Positions 23,919-35,010 of a DNA stretch of 64,000 nt are shown in pieces. Where the stretch lies: contig OZ005649.1 in assembly GCA_963930645.1 (NCBI GenBank), positions 42,484,275 through 42,548,274 of the forward strand, in the 5' to 3' direction. Under the pieces are notes generated by a model, which ran no database searches, was not told where the DNA came from, and saw only the letters and a list, made by a program, of their open reading frames with translations. How positions within the stretch are numbered: the stretch's first letter is position 1; each line of letters starts with the position of its first letter. Position numbers and translations under genes: made by a program. The stretch is from Salticus scenicus. Taxonomy: Eukaryota; Arthropoda; Arachnida; Araneae; Salticidae.

Positions 23919-26900
23919 CTATCGGATAGGAGTTCTAATTATTCGACCACTCCTGGTCATTTTTGACACACTCTCAAGATGTTGTTGTGTCTTGGGCAAA
24001 ACTTTATTCAATGTCTCTGGATCATTAGGTACAACTTCAGTGTCCTGTGATTTAATTTTCATGATAGGATCACCTTTTGAGCACACTTCCAATGGGAACA
24101 CCTTTTGTACTGGCCGTACTAAGGTTCCACTCTTGACTCTCAGCTTGACAACTCTTATACGGCCATCTTTTCCAGGATAGACTTCTTGTATTACGGCTAG
24201 TGGCCAATTTAGTCGTTTCTGATTGTCACTTTGGATGATCACCACATCACCCACTTTCAAGTCTTTATTATCTTTACCAGCTTTCTGGATCAACTGGCTT
24301 AGGTATTCTTTACGGAATCTATTCCTGAATTGCTGTCTCACTTCTTGACAATAGGCATGTCTTGAGAGCAGCTTTTTTCGGTCCAAATAGTCCAAATCTG
24401 GAGTACCCGATTCCTTCAAGTCAGAAAGAAAATCGGATGGCTTTAAAGGTTTGAAATCACCCAAGTCATTGGATATATAAGTAAGTGGGCGATTGTTTAA
24501 AACAGCCTCGACATCACACAGAACAGTAAGTAACTCTTCATATGTCAATACAGACCTTCCCATTACACGAAGAAGCAAATCTATAGTGGAGCGAATTAAG
24601 CGCTCCCACCAACCGCCCCACCACGCAGCGGTGGGCGGAATGAATTTCCACTCTATTGGATGTAGTGGATCGTGACATATCTTTTCCCATTCAATTGTTC
24701 TCAAAGCTGCAGCAGTACCAGTAAAGTTAGTACCGTTATCCGAGTATATTACGGAAGGACGACCTCTACGGGCGATGAACCGTCGTAATGCTTGTATAAA
24801 AGATTGCGAACTCATGGATGACAACAGTTCCAGGTGCACTGCACGATATACGGCGCAGGTAAAAAGTATTACCCACGATTTTGTCCTATTTCTTAAAAAC
24901 AGGGGACCACAGACATCAATTCCCGTAACTTCAAATACGAATGCATCTTTAACTCTGTCTTCTGGCAGATGGGTAGGGGCTGTTGCTGTGGCTTTACTCA
25001 TAAAGCGTCTGCACACAGCGCATTTTCTTATTACTGATTTTACAGTTCTTCGCGCAGATATTATCCAGAACTCCTCTCTGAGCATACTCAACAGTGTCTG
25101 AACACCAGCATGTGAATTGTGGGTATGTAATTCCCATATCAGGCACTCTACGACATGGTGCTTAGGTGGTAGTAAAATCGGAAACCTGAATGCATAAGTG
25201 TCTTCTCTTTCAATTATTTTGGTTTTAACTCTAACAAGTTTATTTTCATCCATGACTGTGATAAGACCCTTAATGGACTCTCCAGTCACTGGAAAACTCT
25301 CCACTTGAATAATAGAAAAAAGTTTCAATTTTGATTTTTGGAACTCTGAAGCTGATAGGAATGGCTGGCCATTCAGTGCTCCCCCTCGACAACTCTGAAT
25401 AAATCTCATTACCCAACCTAAAACTCGCACCATTTTAGAGAATTTAGAAAATTTCTTATACCATTTTTCACCGACCTCTGTTGTGACATTAGTATTTACA
25501 CTTAAGTCAATAACTCTCTTTCTTTTAATTTCTGCTGCAACTGACTCCTCGTCTGGCAAAACTTCAGAGTCAGGCCATGATTCAGGAGGAAGTCTCAGAA
25601 ATTCGGGTCCCTCCCACCAATCACACTGCAACAAATGTTTAGGCGTACAGCCACGGGAGGCTAAGTCAGCGGGATTCAATTTGCCTGGTATATGTCGCCA
25701 GCATTCTCCTTTCGACAAACTTAAGATCTCTTTTACTCTGTTATTCACGAATACACCCCAACTCTCATCTCGTTGTATCCAACAAAGTGCCACAGTGGCA
25801 TCTGTCCAGTAAAAGGTTGGAACGTCAGTTAAGAACAGGGCTGCACTTACATATTTTGCCAAACGTGCACCCAAAACACAAGCTAATAATTCTAATCGTG
25901 GTATTGTTATCCTTTTCAATGGCGACACGCGTGTTTTTGCTGCAACAAATTTCACAGATACATTTTTGTCACTTTTACTTCTCAAATAAATAACCGTGGC
26001 ATATGCCCTTTGGCTGGCATCGCAAAAAACGTGCATTGACCACGAATCTTTGTTTCCATATCCTATTCTACGAGGCAATTTAAGCTGAGAAATACCAGAG
26101 AGTTCTCTATACCATTTTAAGAATCGATTTTTCAGGTCATCTGGTAGAGGTAAATCCCAATTTGTTTTAGTTGCCCAGGCCTCTTGAAGTATTAATTTCC
26201 CAGGTAACATTACTGGTGCAATAAAACCTAGCGGATCAAAAACAGAGTGAATTAAAGAAAGTAATTTTCTTTTTGACAAATCTTCTACGCTAATATCATT
26301 TTTGACTGGAATGAAAAGTTTGTCCTCTCTGCGGTCCCATTGTAGACCTAAAACCGGTGAGACCGTATCGCAAGGGTTATCTAATAACTTATTTCCACTT
26401 GTTGGACCAAATGTCCAAAGACGCAGTTCCATTTTGGCCTCTGCCATAATCTCAGTTGATTGACTCATAAATAATTCTAATTCTTCTTTATTATCAACTG
26501 AGGTCACACAGTTGTCGACATAAAATGAATCAGCTAACTTTTTCGCCACACTTTCATATTTTGGTGCGACGTTTGACAAATGATGTGAAATGACTGATTC
26601 CAATAGGTATGGGCTACTAGTTACCCCCAAAACCACTCTTTTATGCCGAAATTCTTTAATTTTGTCATTTACCCACCAAAGAAATTTCAAATAATTTTGA
26701 TCTTCCCTCTGTATGCCAATCTGCAAAAATGCTCGTCTTATATCGGAAGTTACGCCAATCGATTTTTCTCTAAAACGCATTAAAATAGCTGGGATTTCTT
26801 CTACTAGGTTAGGACCTTTCATCAAATAATCATTTAGAGAAAATGAACTACCCGATTTACATGAGGCATCGAAAACTGGTCTAATTTTGGTGGTTAGACT

Positions 26901-29165
26901 ATCTACTTTGATAACTGGATGATGTGGCAGAAAATGTCCTACTTTACTATTTTCAGATTCTGGAATTATCTCCACAACATCTTCAGAAAGCCACTCACTA
27001 AATACCTTATCATACTCATTAAAACTATTTAATTTTCTCAATTTTCGCGTGGTGGAAAATAATCTCTTTTCTGCAATATGCCTGTTAGAGGGAAGGTCAA
27101 CTGGGAAATTTTGGACCCAAGGTAAACTCACGCAATATCTACCATCTTCGGCTCGGTAAAGATTCTTCAAAAATTGTTCCTGTGCCAACTGATCTTCTAT
27201 ATCCTTAGAAAATGTCTGCGCCTCATCCCTAATACCGATGGATTCTAAATCCCACATATCAGAAACTTTCATATTTTGAACAAGGAGGTTGGTCACTAGC
27301 ATGGACTGGGTACCCTCAAAACTTTGGACACGAAAATTATTCTGTTCCCCACACAAGGTCCACCCCAATTTGGTATTAATAGCTGTCAGACCTCCCTTTA
27401 ATTGAACTACTTCACCAGTGAGAATTTGTCCATAAATATCACTTCCTATTAGAATCTCAATTTCAGGATAATCATCGCCTATATCTGAAATCCAAATTTT
27501 ATGCCTTTTTAATTCCCCCAATAACGGACCTTTAGATATGCGTGGTATTGTCCCGCAAATAGTATCTTGTTCGAGAAAATTGAACCGATGTTCATTGCTC
27601 TTCCCAACGGGTCTAAGTCTCATACTATATCTATTATGACATTTTGATTCAGTTCTAGCTCCCCCAAACAGAGTATGAGTTAAATTCTCAGTGGAAATAA
27701 TTTTCAAATTTAAGGCTTCGGCGGTGGATCTTAAAACATAAGATCTCTGCGATCCACAATCCAAGAGACACCTAACCTTTTTTCTCAGACCACCTGAGAC
27801 TACTTCAACTATTAATGTCATGAGAATGACCTCTTTCATACATGAAGGAGTAGACACAGTACTCTGTACAGCAATTGACCCTTTTTCACTAACTATTGTC
27901 TCGTCCTTATTCTCTGGAGCCTCCGGGCATAAAATTATGGGATGAGAACGCTTACAAAGACGACACTGAATAAATTGTTTACATTGCTTCGCAAAATGAC
28001 CAGATTTAAGGCAACGTAGGCAGCATTTTAACTCTTTTAATTTATTAAATTTCTCTTTTAAAGATAAAGACCGAGCTTTGAAACATTCTTTACTTTCATG
28101 ATTTTTTCCGCAAAAGACACATGATAACTCCTTAGTAGCTACCAAACCAGCAGCACTCGCAATAGGTTTTTTATTTTTGAATTTAATCTCTTTAGGCCGC
28201 TCTTCACGCGAGGGTGTCGTAACTTCAAACCCAGAACGCGCGAGTTTAACTCTTTGTTCACCCTCGACTTCTTTACGCAAAAACTGCAAGAGATTTGAGA
28301 GACGGGATCCCTCATTACTAAATAGAATGCTCCTCTGCCATACCCTAATCATCTCAGCGGATAAACAAGACTCAACCATGGGATATAGCCAAGCACCATT
28401 GGAGTCTGGGTTTATGCCCAATGACTCGAGAGCTCGGAGGTGGGACTCAATTTTGTCAAACAGTGACACCAGAGATAGCTTATCTTTGCCCTGTGAGCGT
28501 ACATTTTGAATAATTAATTTCAGTAACTCTCTCACATAAATTTCAGTTAAAATTTCCTTATTTCCGAAACGCTCCTCAAATGCCGCAATAGCTTTCGGAT
28601 AATTTTCCTCTGTTAATGGGTAACTTTCAATTAACTCACACGCCCTAGTTCCGGGTAACATGGATTGCGTTAAATAATGGAATTTATCTACGGCATCAAG
28701 ATCCTTATCTTCGTGAATTTTTTTGAACTGACCCCAAAACGAAAGATAATTTATTAACTGACCATCAAATTTTTTGATCTCGATTTTTGGTAACTTATAC
28801 CTCTTTTCATTGAGATTAATACTACTATCTGGTGTTACAGCAAAAACATTAACTTTTGAATCCATAAGATTAATTTTTTCCTTTACTCGTCGGCTAAGCG
28901 AAATAAATTCATCAGAATATTCCTCACAAGCTATAACTTCCGTTTCCAGATCCTCATCGGAAGTTTTCCCTTTTATCAATAAATCCAGTAATTCCGAATC
29001 GTGAACCTTTAATTCGCTTACTGATGTTTGTAACTTTACAAATTTATCTTCTAAAACGGACCTATCGGGTTGTTCCCTCTCTAACTCTTCTTTTATCACA
29101 TTAGCCGTTCTAGTAAAAGCAGTACGTGCAATGGCACGTTTCTTCTTCGATAACTCAACACTCAT
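23919..29165 (-). CDS. BEL/Pao Gag-Pol polyprotein
   Basis: A single 1748-residue frame holds all the domains expected of a BEL/Pao polyprotein, in order. These are a coiled-coil-like N-terminus and a Gag-like region (about 120-310); zinc knuckles of CxxC...C type (CVFCGKNHESKEC at 349-361, CLRCLKSGHFAKQC at 382-395, a third at 401-413); an aspartic protease box LLDCGSQ (467-473); and a reverse transcriptase with SDIRRAF near Asp808 and YVDN at 882-885. Then come RNase H beginning VFCDAS (1047-1052), an integrase zinc region (His1347/1352, Cys1382/1385), and an integrase core with Asp1417, Asp1476 and Glu1521. A C-terminal domain follows (VGDVVIIQSDN onward). Host-cell role: retrotransposition via virus-like particles. 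The start Met is the first in frame, 1.06 kb inside the 5' LTR. One oddity is that the RT box reads YVDN where YVDD is the general rule; I cannot tell from one copy whether this is a family feature. No envelope gene is present. Confidence 0.97.
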   Translation of the reverse strand: MSVELSKKKRAIARTAFTRTANVIKEELEREQPDRSVLEDKFVKLQTSVSELKVHDSELLDLLIKGKTSDEDLETEVIACEEYSDEFISLSRRVKEKINLMDSKVNVFAVTPDSSINLNEKRYKLPKIEIKKFDGQLINYLSFWGQFKKIHEDKDLDAVDKFHYLTQSMLPGTRACELIESYPLTEENYPKAIAAFEERFGNKEILTEIYVRELLKLIIQNVRSQGKDKLSLVSLFDKIESHLRALESLGINPDSNGAWLYPMVESCLSAEMIRVWQRSILFSNEGSRLSNLLQFLRKEVEGEQRVKLARSGFEVTTPSREERPKEIKFKNKKPIASAAGLVATKELSCVFCGKNHESKECFKARSLSLKEKFNKLKELKCCLRCLKSGHFAKQCKQFIQCRLCKRSHPIILCPEAPENKDETIVSEKGSIAVQSTVSTPSCMKEVILMTLIVEVVSGGLRKKVRCLLDCGSQRSYVLRSTAEALNLKIISTENLTHTLFGGARTESKCHNRYSMRLRPVGKSNEHRFNFLEQDTICGTIPRISKGPLLGELKRHKIWISDIGDDYPEIEILIGSDIYGQILTGEVVQLKGGLTAINTKLGWTLCGEQNNFRVQSFEGTQSMLVTNLLVQNMKVSDMWDLESIGIRDEAQTFSKDIEDQLAQEQFLKNLYRAEDGRYCVSLPWVQNFPVDLPSNRHIAEKRLFSTTRKLRKLNSFNEYDKVFSEWLSEDVVEIIPESENSKVGHFLPHHPVIKVDSLTTKIRPVFDASCKSGSSFSLNDYLMKGPNLVEEIPAILMRFREKSIGVTSDIRRAFLQIGIQREDQNYLKFLWWVNDKIKEFRHKRVVLGVTSSPYLLESVISHHLSNVAPKYESVAKKLADSFYVDNCVTSVDNKEELELFMSQSTEIMAEAKMELRLWTFGPTSGNKLLDNPCDTVSPVLGLQWDRREDKLFIPVKNDISVEDLSKRKLLSLIHSVFDPLGFIAPVMLPGKLILQEAWATKTNWDLPLPDDLKNRFLKWYRELSGISQLKLPRRIGYGNKDSWSMHVFCDASQRAYATVIYLRSKSDKNVSVKFVAAKTRVSPLKRITIPRLELLACVLGARLAKYVSAALFLTDVPTFYWTDATVALCWIQRDESWGVFVNNRVKEILSLSKGECWRHIPGKLNPADLASRGCTPKHLLQCDWWEGPEFLRLPPESWPDSEVLPDEESVAAEIKRKRVIDLSVNTNVTTEVGEKWYKKFSKFSKMVRVLGWVMRFIQSCRGGALNGQPFLSASEFQKSKLKLFSIIQVESFPVTGESIKGLITVMDENKLVRVKTKIIEREDTYAFRFPILLPPKHHVVECLIWELHTHNSHAGVQTLLSMLREEFWIISARRTVKSVIRKCAVCRRFMSKATATAPTHLPEDRVKDAFVFEVTGIDVCGPLFLRNRTKSWVILFTCAVYRAVHLELLSSMSSQSFIQALRRFIARRGRPSVIYSDNGTNFTGTAAALRTIEWEKICHDPLHPIEWKFIPPTAAWWGGWWERLIRSTIDLLLRVMGRSVLTYEELLTVLCDVEAVLNNRPLTYISNDLGDFKPLKPSDFLSDLKESGTPDLDYLDRKKLLSRHAYCQEVRQQFRNRFRKEYLSQLIQKAGKDNKDLKVGDVVIIQSDNQKRLNWPLAVIQEVYPGKDGRIRVVKLRVKSGTLVRPVQKVFPLEVCSKGDPIMKIKSQDTEVVPNDPETLNKVLPKTQQHLESVSKMTRSGRIIRTPIR

Positions 29166-30222
29166 TTTTTATTTACTGAATGTCCTAGAATGCCTAACAC
29201 AAATTTTAAATTTAAACTAAAATGTTCTTAAAACTCTAATATTTTTTAACTCAAACTTCAAATAGTTTAAACTGTAACTCAAATTTAAACCCTAACTAAA
29301 TTATTTAAGAACAAAACTCAGTTTAATTTAAAACAAAACTCAAATTTTAAAACCATAACTAAATTATCCAAGAACAAAACTCAATTTAATTCAAAACCAA
29401 ACTCAAATTTTAAAACCATAACTAAATTATTTGAGAACAAAACTCAATTTAATTCAAAACCAAACTCAAATTTTAAAACCATAACTAAATTATTTGAGAA
29501 CAAAACTCAAATTTTAAAACCATAACTAAATTATTTAAGAATAGAACTCAATTTTTAAAACCATAACTAAATTATTTAAGAATAGAACTCAATTTTTAAA
29601 ACCATAACAAAATGATTTAAACCAGAATTCAATTAATGCAAAACCGAAACTGATTTTTAAAACCAAAACTCAAACAGCAATTGAATGATTTAAAATTAAA
29701 ACTCAATATTAAATCATAACTGAAATAATGTAAAACCAAAACTCAAATTAAATTCAGTCACAATTTAAATATTCTTAAAATAACATTACTCAAATCATTC
29801 TAATGCAATAACCTTTTTGTTCTCAAATAATCACAAAAACATTAACTCAATTTAATAAATAAATAAAATGATATAACCTTTAAAAATATCAAAACAAAAA
29901 GTATTAAAAGCATAACCTTTAATTATATAACTCAACTGACTCAGTAAATAAGAATATAAAATGTCACAAGGAAAGAACTGAAACAGCCACCATTCCCATC
30001 TCTGCTTATTCATTCGCATATTCAATAAAAATTAAATAGTTTAACCATTAATTTTAACCTTTAATAATATTATGAACACTCTAATTATTTATATTAATCA
30101 TCAAATTATATTACTATTTCATAATGTTCTTAAAAACGAAAACGAAACTTCTAAAACAGAACAAAAACAAAAATAATCATTACTGTTAATTTTCAAAGAT
30201 CCTGATAGCGGACGCCAGAACT
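29166..30222 (-). other. BEL/Pao leader with primer-binding site and tandem repeats
   Basis: The untranslated leader lies between the 5' LTR and the polyprotein start. At about 30200-30218 (minus strand) TGGCGTCCGCTATCAGG is a primer-binding-like site four bases inside the LTR. From about 29280 to 29600 the word AACCATAACTAAATTATTT recurs roughly six times, spaced about 60-63 bp and then about 42 bp, within sequence rich in AAACTCAA. No other gene is seen. Confidence 0.75.
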
Positions 30223-30787
30223 TGTTGGAACTAAAAGAAAACTTTAATATTAATTTAACTTTTACCCGCGATAAAATTCAGAATTTTATTATTCCAACAA
30301 GTAAAACTCGGTCGCCTATCAGTCGACTATAGCAGGCTCTTTGAAAACTTGAAACTTATTTATATTTCAAAGAATATATACATTTTATTTTACTTTTATT
30401 TTTCTAGTGGAGAAATTATTCCAGTAAACCAAAATATCCATACAAAAGGTTCTTACCTTGACCAGAGATGTGGACGGCAGCGGAGAAAATATCACTTTTC
30501 AGACACAAAGAAATTCACTATCTTGACATTTCACATTTTTTAATCCGTTCAGACACACAAAAAACTATTTACACTTTTTACATAATTTAAACATAAATTG
30601 GTTTATGACCTATTTTTTGGCCCGTTATTTCTTCTGAAAAACTACATCATAAAATTTCACAAGTGACATTCAAATCAAAAAACTCACTTCACTACCCATT
30701 TTTTTACATCTTACATTTTCATTTTTTCAGAAGCAAAAGCGCCCTCTATTGTGGACTTTTTGAAATAATTTTACCTTTTTTTCAACA
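30223..30787 (-). repeat. BEL/Pao 5' LTR
   Basis: This 565-bp repeat is nearly identical to 23203-23767. On the minus strand it is the upstream LTR, expected to hold the promoter. It ends at the CA before the duplicated gatgc. Confidence 0.97.
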
Positions 30788-31780
30788 GATGCCCAAGAAA
30801 TGGGGAAGATGGTTGTGCTGCCTTCAACTTTCACTGGTGGGCCACGTTATTTACATGAAAGAACACAGGACGCGATGACATATGTGCGACATTATGGAAG
30901 ACCTGATCTTTTCATTACTTTTACATGCTCTACAAAGTGGCTAGAAATCAATGCTAATTTGATTGGGGATCAGAAAGCATATCACCGACATGACCTCATA
31001 GCGAGAGTTTTCCACCTAAAAGTCAAGAAGCTAATGAATCTCATTACCAAAGGCGGCCTATTTGGAGAACCAAGATGTCATATGTTCACGGTGGAATGGC
31101 AAAAGCGGGGATTACCACATGTGCACATTTTGTTATGGTTAAAGAAAAGGATCCCATTAAATGATATCGACAGTGTGATAAGTGCTGAAATTCCAGATCG
31201 TGGTACCGACCCTAAATTATATGAAATTGTCAAGGCAAACATGATTCACGGCCCATGTGGTGTATTCAACCAAACGTCACCGTGCATGGTAAATGGATCA
31301 TGTAGCAAACACTATCCTAAAGAACTGATCAATGAAACTCAAACTGGACAAGATGGTTATCCGAATTACAAAAGAAGAGCACCCAAAGATGGTGGTTTCA
31401 CTGTAAATATAAATGGGGTCGATTTGGATAATCGTTGGGTGGTACCATATAATCCAGTCCTTTTGAGGTCATTTAACGCACATATAAATATAGAATATTG
31501 CAATTCAATAAAAAGTATCAAGTACGTATGTAAATATATAAACAAAGGGTCTGATCAAGCTACCTTTACACTGAAAGATAATAAAGATGAAGTTTCGGCC
31601 TACGAAACTGGTCGTTATATCAGCAGCTCAGAAGCAGTATGGAGAATTTTATGCTTTCCAATCCATGAAAGGTTTCCACCAGTTATGCATCTCAGCGTTC
31701 ACCTCGAAAATGGTCAGAGAATATATTTTACAAAAGAAAACATCATGGAGAAATTAAAAATCCACCGAAGACGACTCTGA
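30788..31780 (+). pseudogene. Helitron Rep/helicase, second segment: Rep nuclease domain
   Basis: After the target duplication the Helitron frame resumes in the same register as before the BEL insertion. This segment carries the Rep (HUH-type) nuclease: GLPHVHILLWL gives the two-histidine metal-binding motif, and SIKYVCKYINKG the tyrosine-containing active-site region that nicks and joins DNA in rolling-circle transposition. DLFITFTCSTKW and HGPCGVFN are also typical of Helitron replicases. The frame ends at a stop at 31778-31780. The family-like continuation lies one frame over, consistent with loss of one A in the run near 31757-31762. Not expected to be functional. Confidence 0.92.
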
Positions 31781-32758
31781 TGGCTTTCTTCGATTTATGT
31801 AAAACAGATGACTATGCAAGAACATTACTTTACAATGAAGTCCCAGCTTACTACGTTTGGAGAAATGGCTCATTTTTCAGAAGAAGGAAAGGAGATTTAG
31901 TTCCTGATTGTAAAGAGATAAGAAAAGACAATGTCTTAGGTCGTGTTTATACAATTCATCCAAATAATTCAGAGTGCTATTACTTACGAATTCTCTTGCA
32001 TGAAGTTCGGGGCCCAACATCGTTTCTAAATATCAAGACCATTGATGGAGTTGTACATACAACATTTCAGTCGGCCTGCAGAGCACTCGGTCTGTTAGAA
32101 GATGATGAACACTGGAATCACACATTGGAAGATGCTACTGCATGTCAATCTCCATATACACTCAGAGAGCTGTTTGCGATTATGTTAGTTTTCTGCAACT
32201 TATCGGATCCACTGCTTCTTTGGAATAATCATAAAGATAATTTTTCTGAAGATATTGCGAGAAAATTTAAAAAAAAAATGCAGTCAAATATTCTGGATAC
32301 AGTAAGGGATCAAATTCACAATGAAGCATTGCTTCTTTTAGAAGATATCGTGGTAAATGTATCAACAAAAGGCCTGCAAGATTACGGATTGCCTTCCCCA
32401 TTGAGGTTAATTGAAAGTAAATTGAGTCATGCATATCTCATGGAGAAAAACTATGATAGGGATAAGCTTGCTGAAAATGTTTTGCAAAATGAACCGCTTT
32501 TAAATGAGGATCAAAAGAGAGTTTACGACAAAGTTATGGAAAGCATAAATTCAGAAAATGGCAATATTGTTTTCTTAGATGCACCCGGGGGTACTGGAAA
32601 AATTTTTCTAATTAATCTTTTGCTGTCAAAAATTAGATCTGAAGGCCACATTGCTCTTGCTGTTGCTTCCTCAGGGATAGCAGCAACACTCTTAGATAAC
32701 GGAAGAACAGCGCATTCTGCATTCAAATTGCCTCTAAATATGAACTATGTTGATCTGT
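31763..32758 (+). pseudogene. Helitron Rep/helicase, third segment: linker and helicase motif I
   Basis: The segment begins just after the first frameshift. It continues with ARTLLYNEVPAYYVW (a linker common in Helitron replicases) and NEDQKRVYDKVM, the entry to the Pif1-like SF1 helicase. Motif I reads APGGTGKIFLINLLL; the Walker A residue after the lysine is Ile where Thr or Ser is required for Mg-ATP binding. ASSGIAATLL (motif Ia) follows. The frame is lost a second time near 32757-32761, where one base appears to be missing. The substitution and both frameshifts are separate lesions from the BEL insertion. Confidence 0.88.
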
Positions 32759-33866
32759 TTGCAACATTTCAAAGCAAAGCGACATGGCCCAGCTTCTTAG
32801 AGAGTGTAAACTCATGATATGGGATGAATGTTCTATGTCTAACAAGGGCTCAGTTGAAGCTCTTGATAGATCTCTTAAAGATTTGAGAAATTGCAAAAAA
32901 CTTATGGGTGGTCTGACAGTTTTGCTGTCAGGAGACTTCAGGCAGACACTTCCAGTCGTACCAAGAGGCACGCGCGCTGATGAAGTGAAAGCATGTTTAA
33001 AATCATCATTCTTGTGGAAAAAAATTAAAATTTTAAATCTCAGAAGAAATATGAGAGTTTATCTGACAGGAGATCCCGAAAGTGAACAGTTTGCGAAAAT
33101 GCTTCTCCTTCTTGGTGATGGAAAATTAGAAGAAAAGGAAGACAAAATTGAGATACCAACTGACTTGTGTCAATTGGTCAACGATATTGTCGTGTTTACC
33201 AACTTAATATATCCAAATTTAGGTACATCAAGTGAAAGACCTGATGAGTGGTTCCGTGATAGAATTATTATGACGACAAAAAATGATACAGCTCTAGAAT
33301 TAAATGACTTGCTTTTACAAAGATTTCAGGGTGCTCAGAAGACATACAAGTCTGTTGACACTGTAATGGAGGTAGAAGATGCTGTTAACTATCCTGTAGA
33401 ATTTCTTAACACTTTGAATCCACCGGGAATGCCTCCTCACCTGCTTAATCTTAAAGTTGGAGCACCAGTTATGCTGTTGAGGAATTTTAAACAACCGAAA
33501 CTATGTAATGGAACTAGATTGAAAATTACGGCATTATACAATAATGTTATTGAAGCTACGATTATCACTGGTTGCGGCAGTGGAAAAACAGTGTTAATCC
33601 CAAGGATTCCTCTCATTCCATCCGATTATCCGTTTGCTTTTAAGAGGCTACAGTTTCCTTTGAAAGTATGTTTTGCAATCACTATAAACAAATGTCAAGG
33701 TCAGACGCTTAAAGTGGCAGGTGTAGATCTGCGTGAAGACTGTTTTTCTACCGGACAATTATATGTTGCATTTTCAAGAGTTAGCTCCAAGAAAAACCTT
33801 TATGTTTTAAAGCCAGAATGTAAAACGAGAAATGTAGTTTATCCGGAAGTACTAAAAAAAAGTTAA
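32759..33866 (+). pseudogene. Helitron Rep/helicase, C-terminal segment: Pif1-type helicase motifs II-VI
   Basis: In the shifted frame the helicase continues with motif II LMIWDECSM (Walker B, DE), motif III LLSGDFRQTLPV, LNLRRNMR, the loop ending LKVGAPVMLLRN, CFAITINKCQGQTL (motif V) and QLYVAFSRVSSKKNLY (motif VI). The protein ends at 33866. The Met at 32784 is not a true start; the same frame is family-like from about 32759. With the other segments the ancestral protein would have been roughly 1680 residues. Motifs are complete here, so this part has decayed least. Confidence 0.92.
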
Positions 33867-34140
33867 GATATAATAAATCTATAAATAAGAAAAAACTGTG
33901 AAGACAAAAATTCCTAAAACACAAAGACATACAAATTTTATAAAGAAAAATCCCAAGTTAATTTTTAAGTCTTTTCTATAAAAAATGATCGTAAAACAAA
34001 CGCTCAGAAATTATTCTTTTATAGGCCGAGTTCACACCCAGGAATATTTTTAATTAGTTTTTTGTATATTTTGCCTTCTGACGCTTCAATTAAGGAATAT
34101 TAGTCATTTAAACGTGGAAAATTTCTTTTATCCTCCTTGA
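33867..34140. other. Helitron B 3' non-coding region
   Basis: Follows the helicase stop. There is an AATAAA-like word near 33876 (AATAAATC) that could serve as a poly(A) signal. Otherwise nothing is recognised. Confidence 0.4.
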
Positions 34141-34880
34141 GAGAGGGGGCCAAAATCATGTTTCCATGAGCAACTCTGCTCCGAAATATCTTAGGCGATT
34201 TTTCATGCGCGGGCAGGTTATGCGTTTCCAACACGCAGTATAAAAGGGTTTTGTGAAATTTCCCCTTTTCACCATTTAAGGGTGGGGGTGGAGGACAAAA
34301 ACATGTTTTAAAGCCTAACTCTGCTCCATATTATCTCAGGAAAACGATTTTTGATAAATCGATTGGTTATGCGTACTTAACATACACAAACTACAGAGGG
34401 ATTATTTGAAGTTCCGTGTTATTTCCCCTCTTGAGTGATACGGGGGGGTGAAAAATATGTTTCCATACGTAACTCTGTTCCAAATTTTCTTATTATGTCG
34501 ATTTTTGATGTGTGGACTGCTTACGCGTATTCATCACACACTAAAAAGTGATTCTGTGAAATTTCACCCTACCGCCCAGTGCAAAAAAACATGTATTCAT
34601 GCGTAACTCTGCAGTAAATTTTCTTTGGTAGGAAACTTTTGATGTGTGGCTCAGGTATATGTATCTAACTCGTAATATGAATAGATGTCGGGAAATTCCC
34701 TTCCCCTTCTTTCCTTTAAAAGCGGAGCGGGGGAGGGGGCTAAAAAACACCTTTTAAAACATAACTCTGCTTCAGATAATCTCAGGATCCCGATCTTTTA
34801 ATGTGTCGGTTAGGTATGTAAATGCAACATGCACTATAGAGGGATAGTGTGCAGTGGGGGGAGCGGGAAAACCGCAACCG
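34140..34880 (+). repeat. Diverged 145-160 bp tandem array near the Helitron B 3' end
   Basis: Five units are marked by TAACTCTGCTCC-like words at about 34170, 34315, 34467, 34602 and 34761. Each unit also has a G-rich stretch and a TTTGTGAAATTTCCCC-like word. Spacing varies between about 135 and 160 bp. The motif is shared with the 5' array at 18.06 kb. Confidence 0.75.
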
Positions 34881-35010
34881 ACGGTAGCGAGAACTTTAAC
34901 TTAGATGTTGACTGAATTCAATATATATATATATATTTAATCATTAATGATATGATATTTTGAGAATTCATTTCAATATAATGACCAGCGAAGCGGGCAA
35001 GGCCTGCTAG

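Larger units (their letters stand above)
23203..30787 (-). mobile_element. BEL/Pao LTR retrotransposon, near-intact
   Basis: The two 565-bp LTRs (23203-23767 and 30223-30787) begin TG and end CA and differ at about four positions. The 5-bp target duplication gatgc flanks the unit (23198-23202 and 30788-30792). Next to the upstream LTR (minus-strand sense) is a TGGCGTCCGCTATCAGG primer-binding-like site, and next to the downstream LTR a purine tract AAGGTGGGAG. One 1748-residue frame fills the interior. High LTR identity and an uninterrupted frame indicate a recent insertion. It landed inside the coding region of Helitron B. Confidence 0.97.
17882..35010 (+). mobile_element. Helitron B, OTU-bearing, interrupted by BEL/Pao
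   Basis: The 5' end TCTATATATATAAAAGAG starts at the base after Helitron A's CTAG. The 3' end is GCGGGCAAGGCCTGCTAG at 35010 followed by T, with the hairpin-forming segment ACCAGCGAAGC before it. Without the BEL insertion the element is about 9.5 kb, a plausible autonomous size. It carries a 167-bp tandem array near the 5' end, a 168-bp array before the gene, one long Rep/helicase reading frame (now broken) and a 150-bp-class array near the 3' end. The motif TAACTC(T/G)GCTCCAAAT recurs in both end arrays, which ties the two ends to one element. Confidence 0.85.

Noticed and set aside
23992..29004. Plus-strand frames of 60-110 codons opposite the BEL polyprotein
   Set aside because: All are antisense shadows of the long minus-strand frame and show no domain of their own.
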